The notes beneath the pieces are model-generated. The model was not told where the DNA came from and ran no database searches. It worked only from the letters and a program-made list of their open reading frames with translations. Shown here one piece after another: positions 53,093 to 61,961 of a DNA stretch of 64,000 nucleotides. The DNA is from Kiritimatiellia bacterium (GTDB taxonomy: Bacteria > Verrucomicrobiota > Kiritimatiellia > CAIQIC01 > JAGNIJ01): NCBI GenBank assembly GCA_018001225.1, contig JAGNIJ010000008.1, positions 45,296 through 109,295 of the forward strand. The letters run 5' to 3'. How positions within the stretch are numbered: the stretch's first letter is position 1; the number at the start of each line of letters is the position of its first letter. The position numbers were made by a program, and so were the translations under genes.

Positions 53093-55957
53093 ATGACGAC
53101 TTGGTTCAAGAGGATGCTGTTTGTCGCCGCAGTCATGGCGAGTTGCCGGCCGACCGGGGGAGCCACGTACATCGTCACCAACTCGGCGAACAGCGGGAAC
53201 GGCACGCTGCGCGCCGCGATCAGCAATGCCAACATCATCGCGGGATTCGACCGGATCCTTTTCAACTTGCCGGCCGGGTCGCGGACGATTCCGGTCAGCA
53301 CGGAACTTCCGGCCGTCACCGAACGCGTTTGGATCACGGGCACCAACCACCTGGGCGCCGGCGCGGAGCCGCTGGTCATCCTGCACGCGGCGTCCGCCGT
53401 GGTGACCAACGGCCTGCGGCTCGGCGCGATCGGCTGCACGGTCACGGCGATCCGTGTCCACGGGTTCGAGTCCGGCATCATGGTCACCTCGCCCTCCTGT
53501 GTGATCCAATACAGCTATTTCATGAGCAACAGCGAGGCGGGGGTGTACGTAAAGGCCGGCGGCACCCGAATCGTCGGCAATTACTTCGCCACGAACGACG
53601 TCGGTATTTACCTCGAGTTAGGCACGACCAACTCGGTGCTGGCCAATTACGTCGGCATCCACCCCCTGACCGGCCTGGCCAACGGAAACTGGCACGGGAT
53701 GTTCATCGCCTCGGACAAGAACTACATCGGCAGCCCGGACCCCGCCGACCGCAACATCATCTCGGGGAACCGGATGCGCGGCATCGAGATCTCGTGGGTC
53801 AGCAGCAGCAACTCGATCCGGGGGAACTTCATCGGCACGGACGCGGCCGGGACCGGCGCGGTGGCCAACGGGTACGGGATCCTGGTGGACGGCAACGACA
53901 ATTCCATCGGGGGAACGAAGGGCGGCTCGGGCAACCTGATCTCCGGCAACCGGCATTACGGGATCGGGATGAACGGCATCGCGCAGCCCATCGAACGGAA
54001 CCGGATCGAGGGTAACTACATCGGCACGGACATCACGGGGAGCAACGCCATCCCCAACGACACGGGCATCTACATGGAAGAGCAGCGCTGCCGGTCCAAC
54101 ACGATCGGGGGCACCCTGACCGCGGCGCGCAACATCATCTCCGGGAACACGAACGTCGGCGTGAATCTCTACTACGCGCCGTGCAACGAGATCAAGGGCA
54201 ACTATATCGGCACGGACGCCTCGGGGCGATATGCGCTCGGGAATGGGAGCCATGGGATTCATATCGAGCACGCCTGGGACACGGCGGTGGGCGGCACCAA
54301 TTCCGGCGCGGGCAATGTCATCTCCGGCAACGGCCGGCACGGCATTTTCCTCTTCGGCGTCCTGGCGGACGACACTGTGATCCAGCGGAATCACATCGGC
54401 ACGACGGCCCTGGGCGGCCTGGCGGTCTCCAACGGTTGGTCGGGCATCATGGTGTCCGGCGCCCCGCGGGTCACCATCGGCGGGATCGGCGCCGGCAACG
54501 TGATTTCGGGGAACGGGGACAACGGGCTGTCCATCCACGGCGAGACCGCCCATGACGTCGTCGTGCAGGGCAACTGGATCGGCACGACGGCTTCCGGGCA
54601 AGGCGCGCTGGGCAATAAGTACGAAGGCGTCTACGTGGACGGCGCGCCCTCGAACCGGATCGGCGGAGTCTCCGCGGCGATGGGCAACGTGATCAGCGGC
54701 AACGGCGGCAACGGGATCAGCATCACGGGCGCGGAGGCGGTCAGCAACACGGTCCAGAGCAATCTCATCGGGACGGACGAGGACGGGGAGGACGCGCTGC
54801 CCAACGCGTTCTCCGGTTTGTACATGAACAACGTCCGGCGCGGCCTGGTCGGCGGGGACCTCCTGGTCGGCGGCGGGAACCTGATCTCCGGGAACGGCGA
54901 TTACGGCATCCGCATGATCACCGTCTCGGACTGCGTGTTCCTCGGCAACCGGATCGGCGGGCACGTCGTCGGCGCGGGCTTCGGCGGCAACCAGGACGAC
55001 GGGCTCCTGATGACCGGGTCGTCCACGAACAACACGATCGGGGGCGACGCCTGGACCAAGGTCAACATCATCGCGCACAACGGCGGCGACGGGATCGCGC
55101 TGGGCAACAACACCAACATCGCCGGCATCCGGATCGACTACAACTGGATCTTCGAGAACGGGGGCCTGGGCATTGATCTCGGCGGCGACGGCCCGACGCC
55201 GAACGACGGCGGGCCGGTGTACGGGGACGGCGATGACGGGCCCAACGGGCTCCAGAACTATCCGACCCTCACGAACGTCTTCGTGGACGGGGCCAACTTG
55301 CGCATCCAGGGCCTGCTCCGCAGCGCGGTGACGGCACAATACAAGATCAACTTCTACGCCAACACGCAGTTCGACCCCTCGGGCTATGGCGAAGGCGAGA
55401 TCAGCCTGGGCAGCACCAACGTCGCGACCATGCCCCTGGACACGGCCCATTTCGACGCCACCGTGCCGGCGCCCGACCCCGTGCCCGACTACTACACCGC
55501 GACGGCGACGCACATCGCCTCGGGCGACACCTCGGAATTCTCGCATTTCGCGATGCTGGACAGCGACCATGACGGCATGCCGGACGGCTGGGAATCCCGC
55601 TTCTTCGGCAGCGCCACGGGCGGCGACCCGGCCGGCCACGGGGACGACGACGGCATCCCGAACCTCGACGAATTCAACGCCGACACGGACCCGACGGACG
55701 GGGAGAGCTTCCTGCGGATCTCGAAAATGGGCCTGGTGGACTTCCCGGCTGTTCGAGTCGTGTTCGCGGCCCATTCCTCTTCGTCCTACCGCCAGTACCG
55801 GATGGAGCACGCCTACCCGGCCGGCCTCGGCACCAACGGCTGGACACCCGGCGCTTCGGCCTACGAGCCGGGCACGGGAGGAATCGCGACGAATGCGGAC
55901 CTGATGCTCCCCGCGGATACCGCCGCTGTGTTCCGTGTTCGCGGCCGGCTGCCCTGA
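53093..55957 (+). CDS. Exported right-handed beta-helix protein
   Basis: 954 aa. Signal-like start MTTWFKRMLFVAAVMASC, then TYIVTNSANSGNGTLRAAI, the usual opening of CSLREA-type beta-helix proteins. About a dozen turns repeat the pattern GNxISGNxxxGIxI and NxIGGxxxGAGNV with GNYIGTD. The C-terminal 120 residues have DSDHDGMPDGWESRFFG and GDDDGIPNLDEFNADTDP, calcium-binding thrombospondin-like repeats, and a final beta domain similar in role to that of the protease. AAGGAGGG precedes ATG. Probably a surface or secreted carbohydrate-binding or adhesive protein; no catalytic residues are evident. Confidence 0.87.
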   Translation: MTTWFKRMLFVAAVMASCRPTGGATYIVTNSANSGNGTLRAAISNANIIAGFDRILFNLPAGSRTIPVSTELPAVTERVWITGTNHLGAGAEPLVILHAASAVVTNGLRLGAIGCTVTAIRVHGFESGIMVTSPSCVIQYSYFMSNSEAGVYVKAGGTRIVGNYFATNDVGIYLELGTTNSVLANYVGIHPLTGLANGNWHGMFIASDKNYIGSPDPADRNIISGNRMRGIEISWVSSSNSIRGNFIGTDAAGTGAVANGYGILVDGNDNSIGGTKGGSGNLISGNRHYGIGMNGIAQPIERNRIEGNYIGTDITGSNAIPNDTGIYMEEQRCRSNTIGGTLTAARNIISGNTNVGVNLYYAPCNEIKGNYIGTDASGRYALGNGSHGIHIEHAWDTAVGGTNSGAGNVISGNGRHGIFLFGVLADDTVIQRNHIGTTALGGLAVSNGWSGIMVSGAPRVTIGGIGAGNVISGNGDNGLSIHGETAHDVVVQGNWIGTTASGQGALGNKYEGVYVDGAPSNRIGGVSAAMGNVISGNGGNGISITGAEAVSNTVQSNLIGTDEDGEDALPNAFSGLYMNNVRRGLVGGDLLVGGGNLISGNGDYGIRMITVSDCVFLGNRIGGHVVGAGFGGNQDDGLLMTGSSTNNTIGGDAWTKVNIIAHNGGDGIALGNNTNIAGIRIDYNWIFENGGLGIDLGGDGPTPNDGGPVYGDGDDGPNGLQNYPTLTNVFVDGANLRIQGLLRSAVTAQYKINFYANTQFDPSGYGEGEISLGSTNVATMPLDTAHFDATVPAPDPVPDYYTATATHIASGDTSEFSHFAMLDSDHDGMPDGWESRFFGSATGGDPAGHGDDDGIPNLDEFNADTDPTDGESFLRISKMGLVDFPAVRVVFAAHSSSSYRQYRMEHAYPAGLGTNGWTPGASAYEPGTGGIATNADLMLPADTAAVFRVRGRLP

Positions 55958-55997
55958 TGGAGCCGCCGCGCGGCAGGCCGGGGGCGGCCCGCCTCCA
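55958..55997. repeat. TGGAGC...GCCTCCA dispersed repeat, copy 3
   Basis: Short version (40 bp) with the same GCCGGGGGCGGCCCGCCTCCA right half as 50922-50976. Lies directly after the beta-helix stop, as copy 2 lies after the protease stop. Confidence 0.55.
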
Positions 55998-56053
55998 TCT
56001 TGCCTTTTTCGAAGGCGCGGGTTTATGATGACGCCTACTTAGGAGGTATTCCA

Positions 56054-59000
56054 ATGAACGCTCGCCGGCTCGCGTCGGGTGTGGTTCTCGCGCTGGTCTC
56101 TTCGCTGTGCTCCGCCCAGGTCCCCTCGATGATGAACTACCAGGGACGCCTGGTCCAGGGCACCAATCTCTACAACGGCGCCGTCGGCCTGTCGCTCCAG
56201 CTCTGGAGCGCGGCGACAGGCGGCTCGATGCTGGGCGAAGACTCGAACACGGCGACCGCCGTGGACGGATTGTACGCCACGGTCCTCGGCGACGACATGC
56301 CGGCCGATTCGCTCTCGCGAATCTTGAACGACAACACGAACGTCTACATCGGCGTGCTGGTGAACGGAGTGGCCCTCGGCCCGCGCGAGCGGCTGGCTTC
56401 GGCGGCCTACGCGGTGATCCCGGGTCTCAAGGGCGTCGGGAACGTCCAGGCCGGCGCGCGCTCCGCGGTCGGCGGCGGCGAGACGAACGCCGCGTGGGGC
56501 GCCGTGTCGGTGATCGGCGGCGGCCGCGCGAACCTGATCGGGACCAACGCGTGGGAAGCAGTCATCGGCGGCGGCGGCCGGAACACGATCGAGCAGGATA
56601 CCATCTACGCCGTGATCGCGGGCGGCGCGAGAAACCGCATCGCCTTCCAGGCCTACGGCGCGGTGATCGGCGGCGGGGTGGCCAATTTCCTGGACACCCT
56701 GTGCGGCTACTCCGTCATCGGCGGCGGCTGGTCCAACCAGGTCCTTAATTATGCCGACTTTGCCGCGATCCCGGGCGGGCGCGACAACGAGGCCGCCGAC
56801 AACTACGCCTTGGCCGCCGGCCGCCGCGCGAAGGCCCGCCACGAGGGCGCTTTCGTCTGGGCGGACAGCACGGACTCGGACTTCGCCTCGACCGCCGACA
56901 ACCAGTTTCTCATCCGCGCCTCCGGCGGCGTGGGCATCGGGACGAACGTGACGCCGGCGATGTTGACCGTCGCGGGGGACATTCTGGCCGCCTCGCTGGC
57001 GGGCGACGGGTCGGCGCTGACGGCCTTGAACGGGCAGAACATCCAGGCGGGGACGATCTCCAACGCGGCCCTCGGCGTGGGCAGCGTGCGCGGCACCAAT
57101 ATCGCGGCGTCCAGCATCGGCCCGGACAAGCTGTCGCGCAAGTACTGGGAGACCGCCGGAAACAATAACGTCACCGCCGGCGTGCATTTCGTCGGCACGA
57201 CCACGACCAATCCCCTCGAGTTCCGGGTCTCCAACGCGCGGGTGATGCGCTTCGAGAACGCGAACGTGGACAGCGATCCGAACGTCATCGGCGGCCACGC
57301 GTACAACCTCGTGACGCCGGGCCGGGTCGGGGCGGTCATCGCGGGCGGCGGCGGATTCCTGGACCACAACGAGGTCCGGGACAACTACGGAGCCATCGGC
57401 GGCGGCGCGGGCAACGTGGCCGGTGACAACACGAGCAAGGAATACGCCACCGTCGCCGGCGGCAAGGACAACACGGCGGCGGGCGGCTACTCGACGGTGC
57501 CGGGCGGAAGCGACAACCGGGCCTCCGGCTGGTATTCGCTGGCGGCCGGCCGCCGGGCCCAGGCCGTCCACGACGGCGCGTTCGTCTGGGCGGATTCGAC
57601 GGACGCGGACTTCAGCTCCACGCACGCCGACCAGTTCATCGTCCGCGCCGCCGGCGGCGTCGGGCTGAACGAGGACGACCCCCGGCAGCAGTTGAGCGTC
57701 GGCGGCTACCTCGACCTCTATTCCGGGGCCAGCAATGCGCCGGCGCAGGCCTCGATCCGCGCCTCGTCGCTGGGGCACCTGTTCCTCAACGCGCGTTCGG
57801 ACGGCAGCACGTTCATCAACTACGACGGCGGCAACAGCCTGATCATCAATCCCAAGGGCGGCCGGGTCGGCATCGGCACCAGCAATCCCACTCGCACGCT
57901 GACCGTGATCGGCGACGGATCCTTCACGGGGGCGGTGTACGCGGAATCGTTCATCGGCGACGGCTCCGGGCTGACCTCCCTGGACGGCGGGAACATCATG
58001 GCGATGACGGTGACCACCGACCAACTGGCCGAGGCGTACTGGCGGCTGGACGGCAACGCGAACGCCGTGGCGGGCGCGAGTTTCCTGGGCACCACGGCGC
58101 CCGCCACGCCGCTGGAACTGCGGGCGAGCAACACGCGGGTCCTGCTGCTGGACGGCACGGGCTACAAGGTCATCGGGGGCAGCCAGTACAACTCCGCCAC
58201 CGGCAGCGCGACCGGCGCGAGCATCGGTGGCGGCGGGGATTTCACGCTCCCCAACCGGGTCTCGGATCTATACGGCACGGTCGGCGGCGGGTTGGGGAAC
58301 CAGGCGGGCAATGGCAACACGTCCGCCACGGATGCCCCCGAATCGACCGTGGGCGGCGGGCGGAACAACGCCGCCGCCGGGCCGGGCTCGGTGATCGGGG
58401 GCGGGCGGAACAACACGGCCTCCGGCACGAACAGCGCGATCGCGGGCGGCAACCTGAACACGGCGGCCGGCGCGGTCTCCTTCGTCGGCGGGGGCACGAA
58501 CAACTCGGCCGCCGGCGCGTACGCCGCGCTGGGCGGCGGGCGGAACAATACCATCGGCAACGAGGGGGATCTTTCCGTGATCGGCGGCGGGGCCAGCAAC
58601 TACACCGATTCCGCGGCCTCCGTGATCGGCGGCGGAACCGGCAACTCGGCGCTGCAATATTCCGTCGTGGCCGGCGGGCAGGACAACCGGGCCGCGGGCT
58701 CGGGAGGCGTCGTCGGCGGCGGCCTGGCGAACGTCGCCTCGAACAGTTACAGCGCGGTCGGGGGCGGCCTGTCCAACATGGTGGAGCAGGCGTACGGCGT
58801 CATCGCCGGCGGCCGGGGCAACCGGGTCGAACTCGACCACGCCTTCATCGGCGGCGGGCTCCGGAACCGCATCGGCGAGGGCCAGTACGGCGTCATCGCC
58901 GGCGGGATCAGCAACGTCGTGGACGGCCGGGAGGCGTTCATCGGCGGCGGAAGGGACAACCACGTGAACTCGTGGTCCGCGATCGGCGGCGGAGAGAACA

Positions 59001-59476
59001 ACTACATCGGCACCCTCCATGGCGTGATCGGGGGCGGGGAAAACAACAGGATACCCTATGACGCGCTCCACGGGACCGTCGGGGGCGGCATCGCCAACAT
59101 GGCCTCCAACGACTTCAGCACGGGGGCGGCGGCCAGTCCAACATGGCCTCGGGCGTGGGCTCCGTCATCGCCGGCGGCCGGGCGAACCGTACGCTGGACC
59201 AGGAGAACACCATCGCCGGCGGCTGGGCGAACATCACGACGGGCGACTTCAGCTCGGTCGGCGGCGGGCTCTACAACTACGCCCTCGGCCAGGCCTCCAC
59301 CGTGCCGGGCGGGCAGGAAAACGAGGCGCGCGGCGACCACAGCTTCGCCGCGGGCTTCCGCGCCAAGGCAACCAACGATGGCGCCTTCGTCTGGGCGGAC
59401 AGCCAGAATATTGACCTGGATTCCCTGGTGGACGATTCCGTCACGTTCCGCTGCCTGGGCGGTGTGCGGTTCCTGA
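56054..59476 (+). CDS. YadA-head-like fibre protein, N-terminal part of a frameshifted gene
   Basis: Signal peptide MNARRLASGVVLALVSSLCSA, then VPSMMNYQGRLVQG and a domain ending GLYATVLGDDMPADSLSRIL. From about residue 140 the chain repeats short turns of the form GGGxxNxAxxxxSxIGGGxxN, as in trimeric autotransporter heads. Blocks of GAFVWADSTDxDFxS recur. AGGAGG precedes ATG 56054. The frame is lost at a G5 tract at 59122-59126. One more G would continue STGGGGQSNMASG into the downstream frame. The out-of-frame end, to 59476, is not meaningful. Confidence 0.85.
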   Translation: MNARRLASGVVLALVSSLCSAQVPSMMNYQGRLVQGTNLYNGAVGLSLQLWSAATGGSMLGEDSNTATAVDGLYATVLGDDMPADSLSRILNDNTNVYIGVLVNGVALGPRERLASAAYAVIPGLKGVGNVQAGARSAVGGGETNAAWGAVSVIGGGRANLIGTNAWEAVIGGGGRNTIEQDTIYAVIAGGARNRIAFQAYGAVIGGGVANFLDTLCGYSVIGGGWSNQVLNYADFAAIPGGRDNEAADNYALAAGRRAKARHEGAFVWADSTDSDFASTADNQFLIRASGGVGIGTNVTPAMLTVAGDILAASLAGDGSALTALNGQNIQAGTISNAALGVGSVRGTNIAASSIGPDKLSRKYWETAGNNNVTAGVHFVGTTTTNPLEFRVSNARVMRFENANVDSDPNVIGGHAYNLVTPGRVGAVIAGGGGFLDHNEVRDNYGAIGGGAGNVAGDNTSKEYATVAGGKDNTAAGGYSTVPGGSDNRASGWYSLAAGRRAQAVHDGAFVWADSTDADFSSTHADQFIVRAAGGVGLNEDDPRQQLSVGGYLDLYSGASNAPAQASIRASSLGHLFLNARSDGSTFINYDGGNSLIINPKGGRVGIGTSNPTRTLTVIGDGSFTGAVYAESFIGDGSGLTSLDGGNIMAMTVTTDQLAEAYWRLDGNANAVAGASFLGTTAPATPLELRASNTRVLLLDGTGYKVIGGSQYNSATGSATGASIGGGGDFTLPNRVSDLYGTVGGGLGNQAGNGNTSATDAPESTVGGGRNNAAAGPGSVIGGGRNNTASGTNSAIAGGNLNTAAGAVSFVGGGTNNSAAGAYAALGGGRNNTIGNEGDLSVIGGGASNYTDSAASVIGGGTGNSALQYSVVAGGQDNRAAGSGGVVGGGLANVASNSYSAVGGGLSNMVEQAYGVIAGGRGNRVELDHAFIGGGLRNRIGEGQYGVIAGGISNVVDGREAFIGGGRDNHVNSWSAIGGGENNYIGTLHGVIGGGENNRIPYDALHGTVGGGIANMASNDFSTGAAASPTWPRAWAPSSPAAGRTVRWTRRTPSPAAGRTSRRATSARSAAGSTTTPSARPPPCRAGRKTRRAATTASPRASAPRQPTMAPSSGRTARILTWIPWWTIPSRSAAWAVCGS

Positions 59477-59871
59477 CCGGCGCGGGCGGCGCGAACCAGA
59501 TGGTGTCCTGGACCCCGGGCGCGGGCGCGTGGCTCTTCACCAGCGACCGCGAAACCAAGGAGGGCTGGGCCCCCGTGGACAAGCGGGCCCTGCTGGAGAG
59601 GCTGGCCGACCTGCCGATCACGGAATGGAACTACAAGGGCTACCCGCAGCGGCACGTCGGGCCGACCGCGCAGGATTTCCACGCGGCCTTCCCCTTCAGC
59701 AACAGCGACACGATGCTCAACGGGCTGGACCTCGACGGCGTCTCGCTCGCGGCCATCCAGGGCCTCTACGAAGTGGTCAAAGAGGAGAACGCCCGGCTGC
59801 GCGGCGAGAACGAGGAATTGCGGGGCCGCCTGTCGGCCATCGAGCGGAAGTTGGGCCTCGCGCGGCAGTGA
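59143..59871 (+). CDS. Fibre protein C-terminal part with S74 intramolecular chaperone (same gene, shifted frame)
   Basis: About 242 residues continuing the head repeats (ASGVGSVIAGGRAN, ITTGDFSSVGGGLYNYAL) from the upstream part. A peptidase S74 domain follows. FTSDRETKEGWAPVDK contains the Ser-Asp-Arg-x-x-Lys motif whose Ser and Lys catalyse self-cleavage in phage tail-spike chaperones, and LPITEWNYKG and HVGPTAQDFHAAFPFS are standard. A coiled coil ends it (EENARLRGENEELRGRL). It has no start of its own with a ribosome site, so it is read as the end of the 56054 gene. Confidence 0.85.
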   Translation: MASGVGSVIAGGRANRTLDQENTIAGGWANITTGDFSSVGGGLYNYALGQASTVPGGQENEARGDHSFAAGFRAKATNDGAFVWADSQNIDLDSLVDDSVTFRCLGGVRFLTGAGGANQMVSWTPGAGAWLFTSDRETKEGWAPVDKRALLERLADLPITEWNYKGYPQRHVGPTAQDFHAAFPFSNSDTMLNGLDLDGVSLAAIQGLYEVVKEENARLRGENEELRGRLSAIERKLGLARQ

Positions 59872-59878
59872 AATTCGC

Positions 59879-59898
59879 GGGCTTCGCAAACGAAGCCC
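59879..59898. terminator. Hairpin after fibre gene
   Basis: GGGCTTCG and CGAAGCCC with a CAAA loop, 8 bp after the stop. No T-run, so termination is uncertain. It marks the end of GC-rich chromosome before the AT-richer array. Confidence 0.4.
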
Positions 59899-59962
59899 CT
59901 ACGGCGCAAAACGAACTCCAACCAGTTTCGCAACCCCTTATCGTTATGGTTTTACTAATCCG

Positions 59963-60219
59963 ATTGGATGCGGAATTTAATCCTGTTCCACGGCTCTGAA
60001 ACCAGCCTTATTCCACATGTATCCATTTCGTTTCACTAAAAAGAGGTTTCAGCTTTGGCACAAGAAATCTCTTCCGTTCAGCTTTTCTATGGCAATCATT
60101 TCATCAAATCATTCAGGGCGCGCCCTTGGCGGGAACTGCTTCATTCTCGGTAATCGCTTGTTCCGCCTTTGGCGCGCCCTTCCTTCACAATCTCAATCCT
60201 TTTCAAAACTCATTCGGCA
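59963..60219. repeat. Repeated 257-bp cassette unit, copy 1
   Basis: Begins ATTGGATGCGGAATTT (a degenerate attC core edge) and runs to the first attC-like site. Shares most of its sequence with 61705-61961 and 63297-63552, including AAATCTCTTCCGTTCAGC, ATGGCAATCATTTCAT and a pair of GGCGCGCC-containing arms. Frames differ among copies, so it is probably not protein-coding. Confidence 0.75.
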
Positions 60220-60293
60220 ATCCAACGCCAGCGACGAGACGACCTGGGGCCGCGCCCCGCGGTCACAGGTTAGCCAGAACGCCATTGTTCGAC
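60220..60293 (-). repeat. attC-like site 1 (74 bp)
   Basis: Left core ATCCAAC fits RYYYAAC; right core GTTCGAC is a variant of GTTRRRY. Between them, imperfect complementary arms include GACCTG / CAGGTT and GCGCC. One extra base in the right arm suggests the site reads on the minus strand. Confidence 0.65.
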
Positions 60294-60307
60294 GAATTAT
60301 CTTTCTC

Positions 60308-60607
60308 CTATTCTTCGAACAGTCCAGGTCTCAAGAGTTGCTCTCCCCTCATCACATGGAGGATGAGCACCTTCTTTTCCTCGACTCTGTAGAAGATGCG
60401 ACAAGGTGGGATGACCAACTGCCTGTATGGCATGCCCGGCAATTCGGGTGGGATAGAGCCCATGCGAGGGAATTTCTTTAGGCCATCAACCTGGGCAAAG
60501 ACTTTCTCAACAAAAACACTGGCTGCATTGGGCTTGTCCAATGCAATGAAATCGGCAATAGCGTCAAGATCCTGAAGAGCTGGTTGGGTCCAAATCAGTT
60601 CAACCAT
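60308..60607 (-). CDS. RelE/ParE-family toxin
   Basis: 99 aa. MVELIWTQPALQDLDAIADFIAL, PELPGMPYRQLVIPPCRIFYRVEEKKVLILHVMRGEQLL is the RelE/ParE toxin fold. ParE-type toxins inhibit gyrase and RelE types cleave mRNA on ribosomes; which applies here is not clear from sequence. The ATG at 60607 overlaps the antitoxin stop by 13 bp. Ends just before the attC-like site 1, as for a gene in its cassette. Confidence 0.88.
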   Translation of the reverse strand: MVELIWTQPALQDLDAIADFIALDKPNAASVFVEKVFAQVDGLKKFPRMGSIPPELPGMPYRQLVIPPCRIFYRVEEKKVLILHVMRGEQLLRPGLFEE

Positions 60608-60852
60608 CTTTTCATCCGCTTTCTTGCCTGTTCCTGGCTGCAAGTGCGACCTTCTTGAATCGCCTTTTCCCCGCGAGCGATGCCTTCCAAGATGCGCATT
60701 CTGTCTCGAATTAGTTCAAACGTCTGAACATCAACAAGGTACGCAGCCGGTCGACCATGCTCGGTGATCAGGATGGGATCCTTGTCTTCGTCCAGATCAG
60801 ATAGGATACGTGTTGCTTGCCTTTTCAGTGTTGTGACGAGTTCAGTTTTCAT
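60595..60852 (-). CDS. Phd/YefM-family antitoxin
   Basis: 85 aa. MKTELVTTLKRQATRILSDL and DPILITEHGRPAAYLVDVQTFELI match the Phd/YefM DNA-binding N-terminus. The C-terminal charged region would bind the toxin and usually autoregulates the operon. The ATG at 60852 lies within an AT-rich promoter region containing a TATAGTGTCAC sequence (60859-60869). Confidence 0.88.
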   Translation of the reverse strand: MKTELVTTLKRQATRILSDLDEDKDPILITEHGRPAAYLVDVQTFELIRDRMRILEGIARGEKAIQEGRTCSQEQARKRMKRWLN

Positions 60853-60904
60853 GAGTGATACTATAGTGTCACATTGCTTTGCGGTCAACCATCTTTTTTA
60901 ACTC

Positions 60905-60976
60905 GTCGAACGCCAGCGACGAGACGACTGTTTTCGCGCCCCGCGAAAACAGTTAGTCTCCGTCGCCTTGATCGGT
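60905..60976 (-). repeat. attC-like site 2 (72 bp)
   Basis: Outer cores GTCGAAC and a degenerate GATCGGT. The arms GACGACTGTTTTCGCG and CGCGAAAACAGTTAGTC are nearly complementary. The inner sequence is almost identical to site 6. Confidence 0.65.
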
Positions 60977-60995
60977 GAATTCTTTGCCTGTTTCA

Positions 60996-61373
60996 TCACC
61001 ACATCATTCGAAACATGATAATACATACAATGAGTATCGGCAATGTGAATGCCATTTGAATCTTGCGCTGGGGAAAGATACTAATAAGCTCTCGATCTCC
61101 GAGTGTTCTTGCCTTCATTGTCATCATAATGCCAAGTTTAGCAATCCCATTGAGGCAAAGGAATATGATCATCGGTATGATAAAGGACAGATCTATTCTG
61201 ATATTCATCTCCGAGGGCATTAACGCCTCATATAGTCCGTATAATATTAATCCAATTATTGGGAAATAAAGAGTCCATGTTCTCCAGCCTTTTGAAAGTC
61301 GAAAGGGGATGATTGAAAGGGCAAAGACGACTAGTAGCCCCAAAGCACTGATACTTTGAATTGTATCTCTCAT
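60996..61373 (-). CDS. Small integral membrane protein in cassette
   Basis: 125 aa, not recognised. Four hydrophobic stretches (SALGLLVVFALSIIPF, LYFPIIGLILYGLYEAL, FIIPMIIFLCLNGIAKLGIMM, MAFTLPILIVCIIMFRMM). No family motif. Lies between attC-like sites 2 and 3, ending 20 bp from site 2. Much lower GC than the chromosomal genes. Confidence 0.55.
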   Translation of the reverse strand: MRDTIQSISALGLLVVFALSIIPFRLSKGWRTWTLYFPIIGLILYGLYEALMPSEMNIRIDLSFIIPMIIFLCLNGIAKLGIMMTMKARTLGDRELISIFPQRKIQMAFTLPILIVCIIMFRMMW

Positions 61374-61380
61374 TCCTTAC

Positions 61381-61482
61381 ACCGAACGTCAGCCATGTGC
61401 CGACCTTTTATGCGGCCACAGATCCAAATAGAGCCACTAGTCGCCTCCGCGTAAAAGGTTAGGCACAATGGCATTGTTGGAC
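61381..61482 (-). repeat. attC-like site 3 (102 bp)
   Basis: Outer cores ACCGAAC and GTTGGAC; inner arms GCCATGTGCCGACCTTTT and AAAAGGTTAGGCACAATGGC. The centre differs from sites 4 and 7 but arms and length match. Confidence 0.75.
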
Positions 61483-61609
61483 CAAAACACTGCGTCGTCT
61501 TTCACGAGTCGAACCTCTGCCCCCCGGTTCTAACACCTGGGCTTGGCCCCCGCTCCGCGCCATCCTTCAATCTTCCATTATTTCCAAAATCATTCAATCG
61601 TTCGAATGA
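61483..61609. other. Short cassette without gene
   Basis: 127 bp between attC-like sites 3 and 4. No reading frame worth calling. Its right half (CGCGCCATCCTTCAATC ... AAAATCATTC) weakly resembles the end of the repeated 257-bp unit, so it may be a decayed copy. Confidence 0.5.
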
Positions 61610-61711
61610 GTCCAACGCCAGCCATGTGCCGACCTTTTCCGCGTTCACGGATTTCAATACTGCCAAATTGCCCCGCCGCGGAAAAGGTTAGGCACGATGG
61701 CCATGTTGGAT
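61610..61711 (-). repeat. attC-like site 4 (102 bp)
   Basis: Cores GTCCAAC and GTTGGAT both fit the RYYYAAC / GTTRRRY consensus. Arms as in sites 3 and 7, with GCCGCGGAAAAGGTTAGGC at the right. Nearly identical to site 7. Confidence 0.8.
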
Positions 61712-61961
61712 GCAGAATCTTATCCTGTTCCACGGCGTTATCTCAGTCCTTCGGCGCAAATTTATCCATTTCATTTCAACAGAAAGAGGCTGCAGCTATG
61801 GCACAAGAAATCTCTTCCTTTCAGCTTTTCTATGGCAATCATTTCATTAAATCATTCAGGGCGCGCCCTTGGCGGGAACAGCTCCTTTTCGGTCTTCGCT
61901 TGTTCCGCCTTTGGCGCGCCCTTCCTTCACGATTTCAATCCATTCCACAAATCATTCGACC
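61705..61961. repeat. Repeated 257-bp cassette unit, copy 2
   Basis: Runs from the right core of site 4 to the left core of site 5. Contains a hairpin at 61858-61922 with GGCGCGCC in both arms and GGCGGGAACAG / CTTGTTCCGCC pairing. No conserved reading frame with the other copies. Confidence 0.8.

Noticed and set aside
56400..59300. Regular GGCGGCGG-type DNA repeats that look like a CRISPR or tandem array
   Set aside because: The period follows the protein repeat (GGGxxN) in one frame, spacers are coding, and there are no cas genes.
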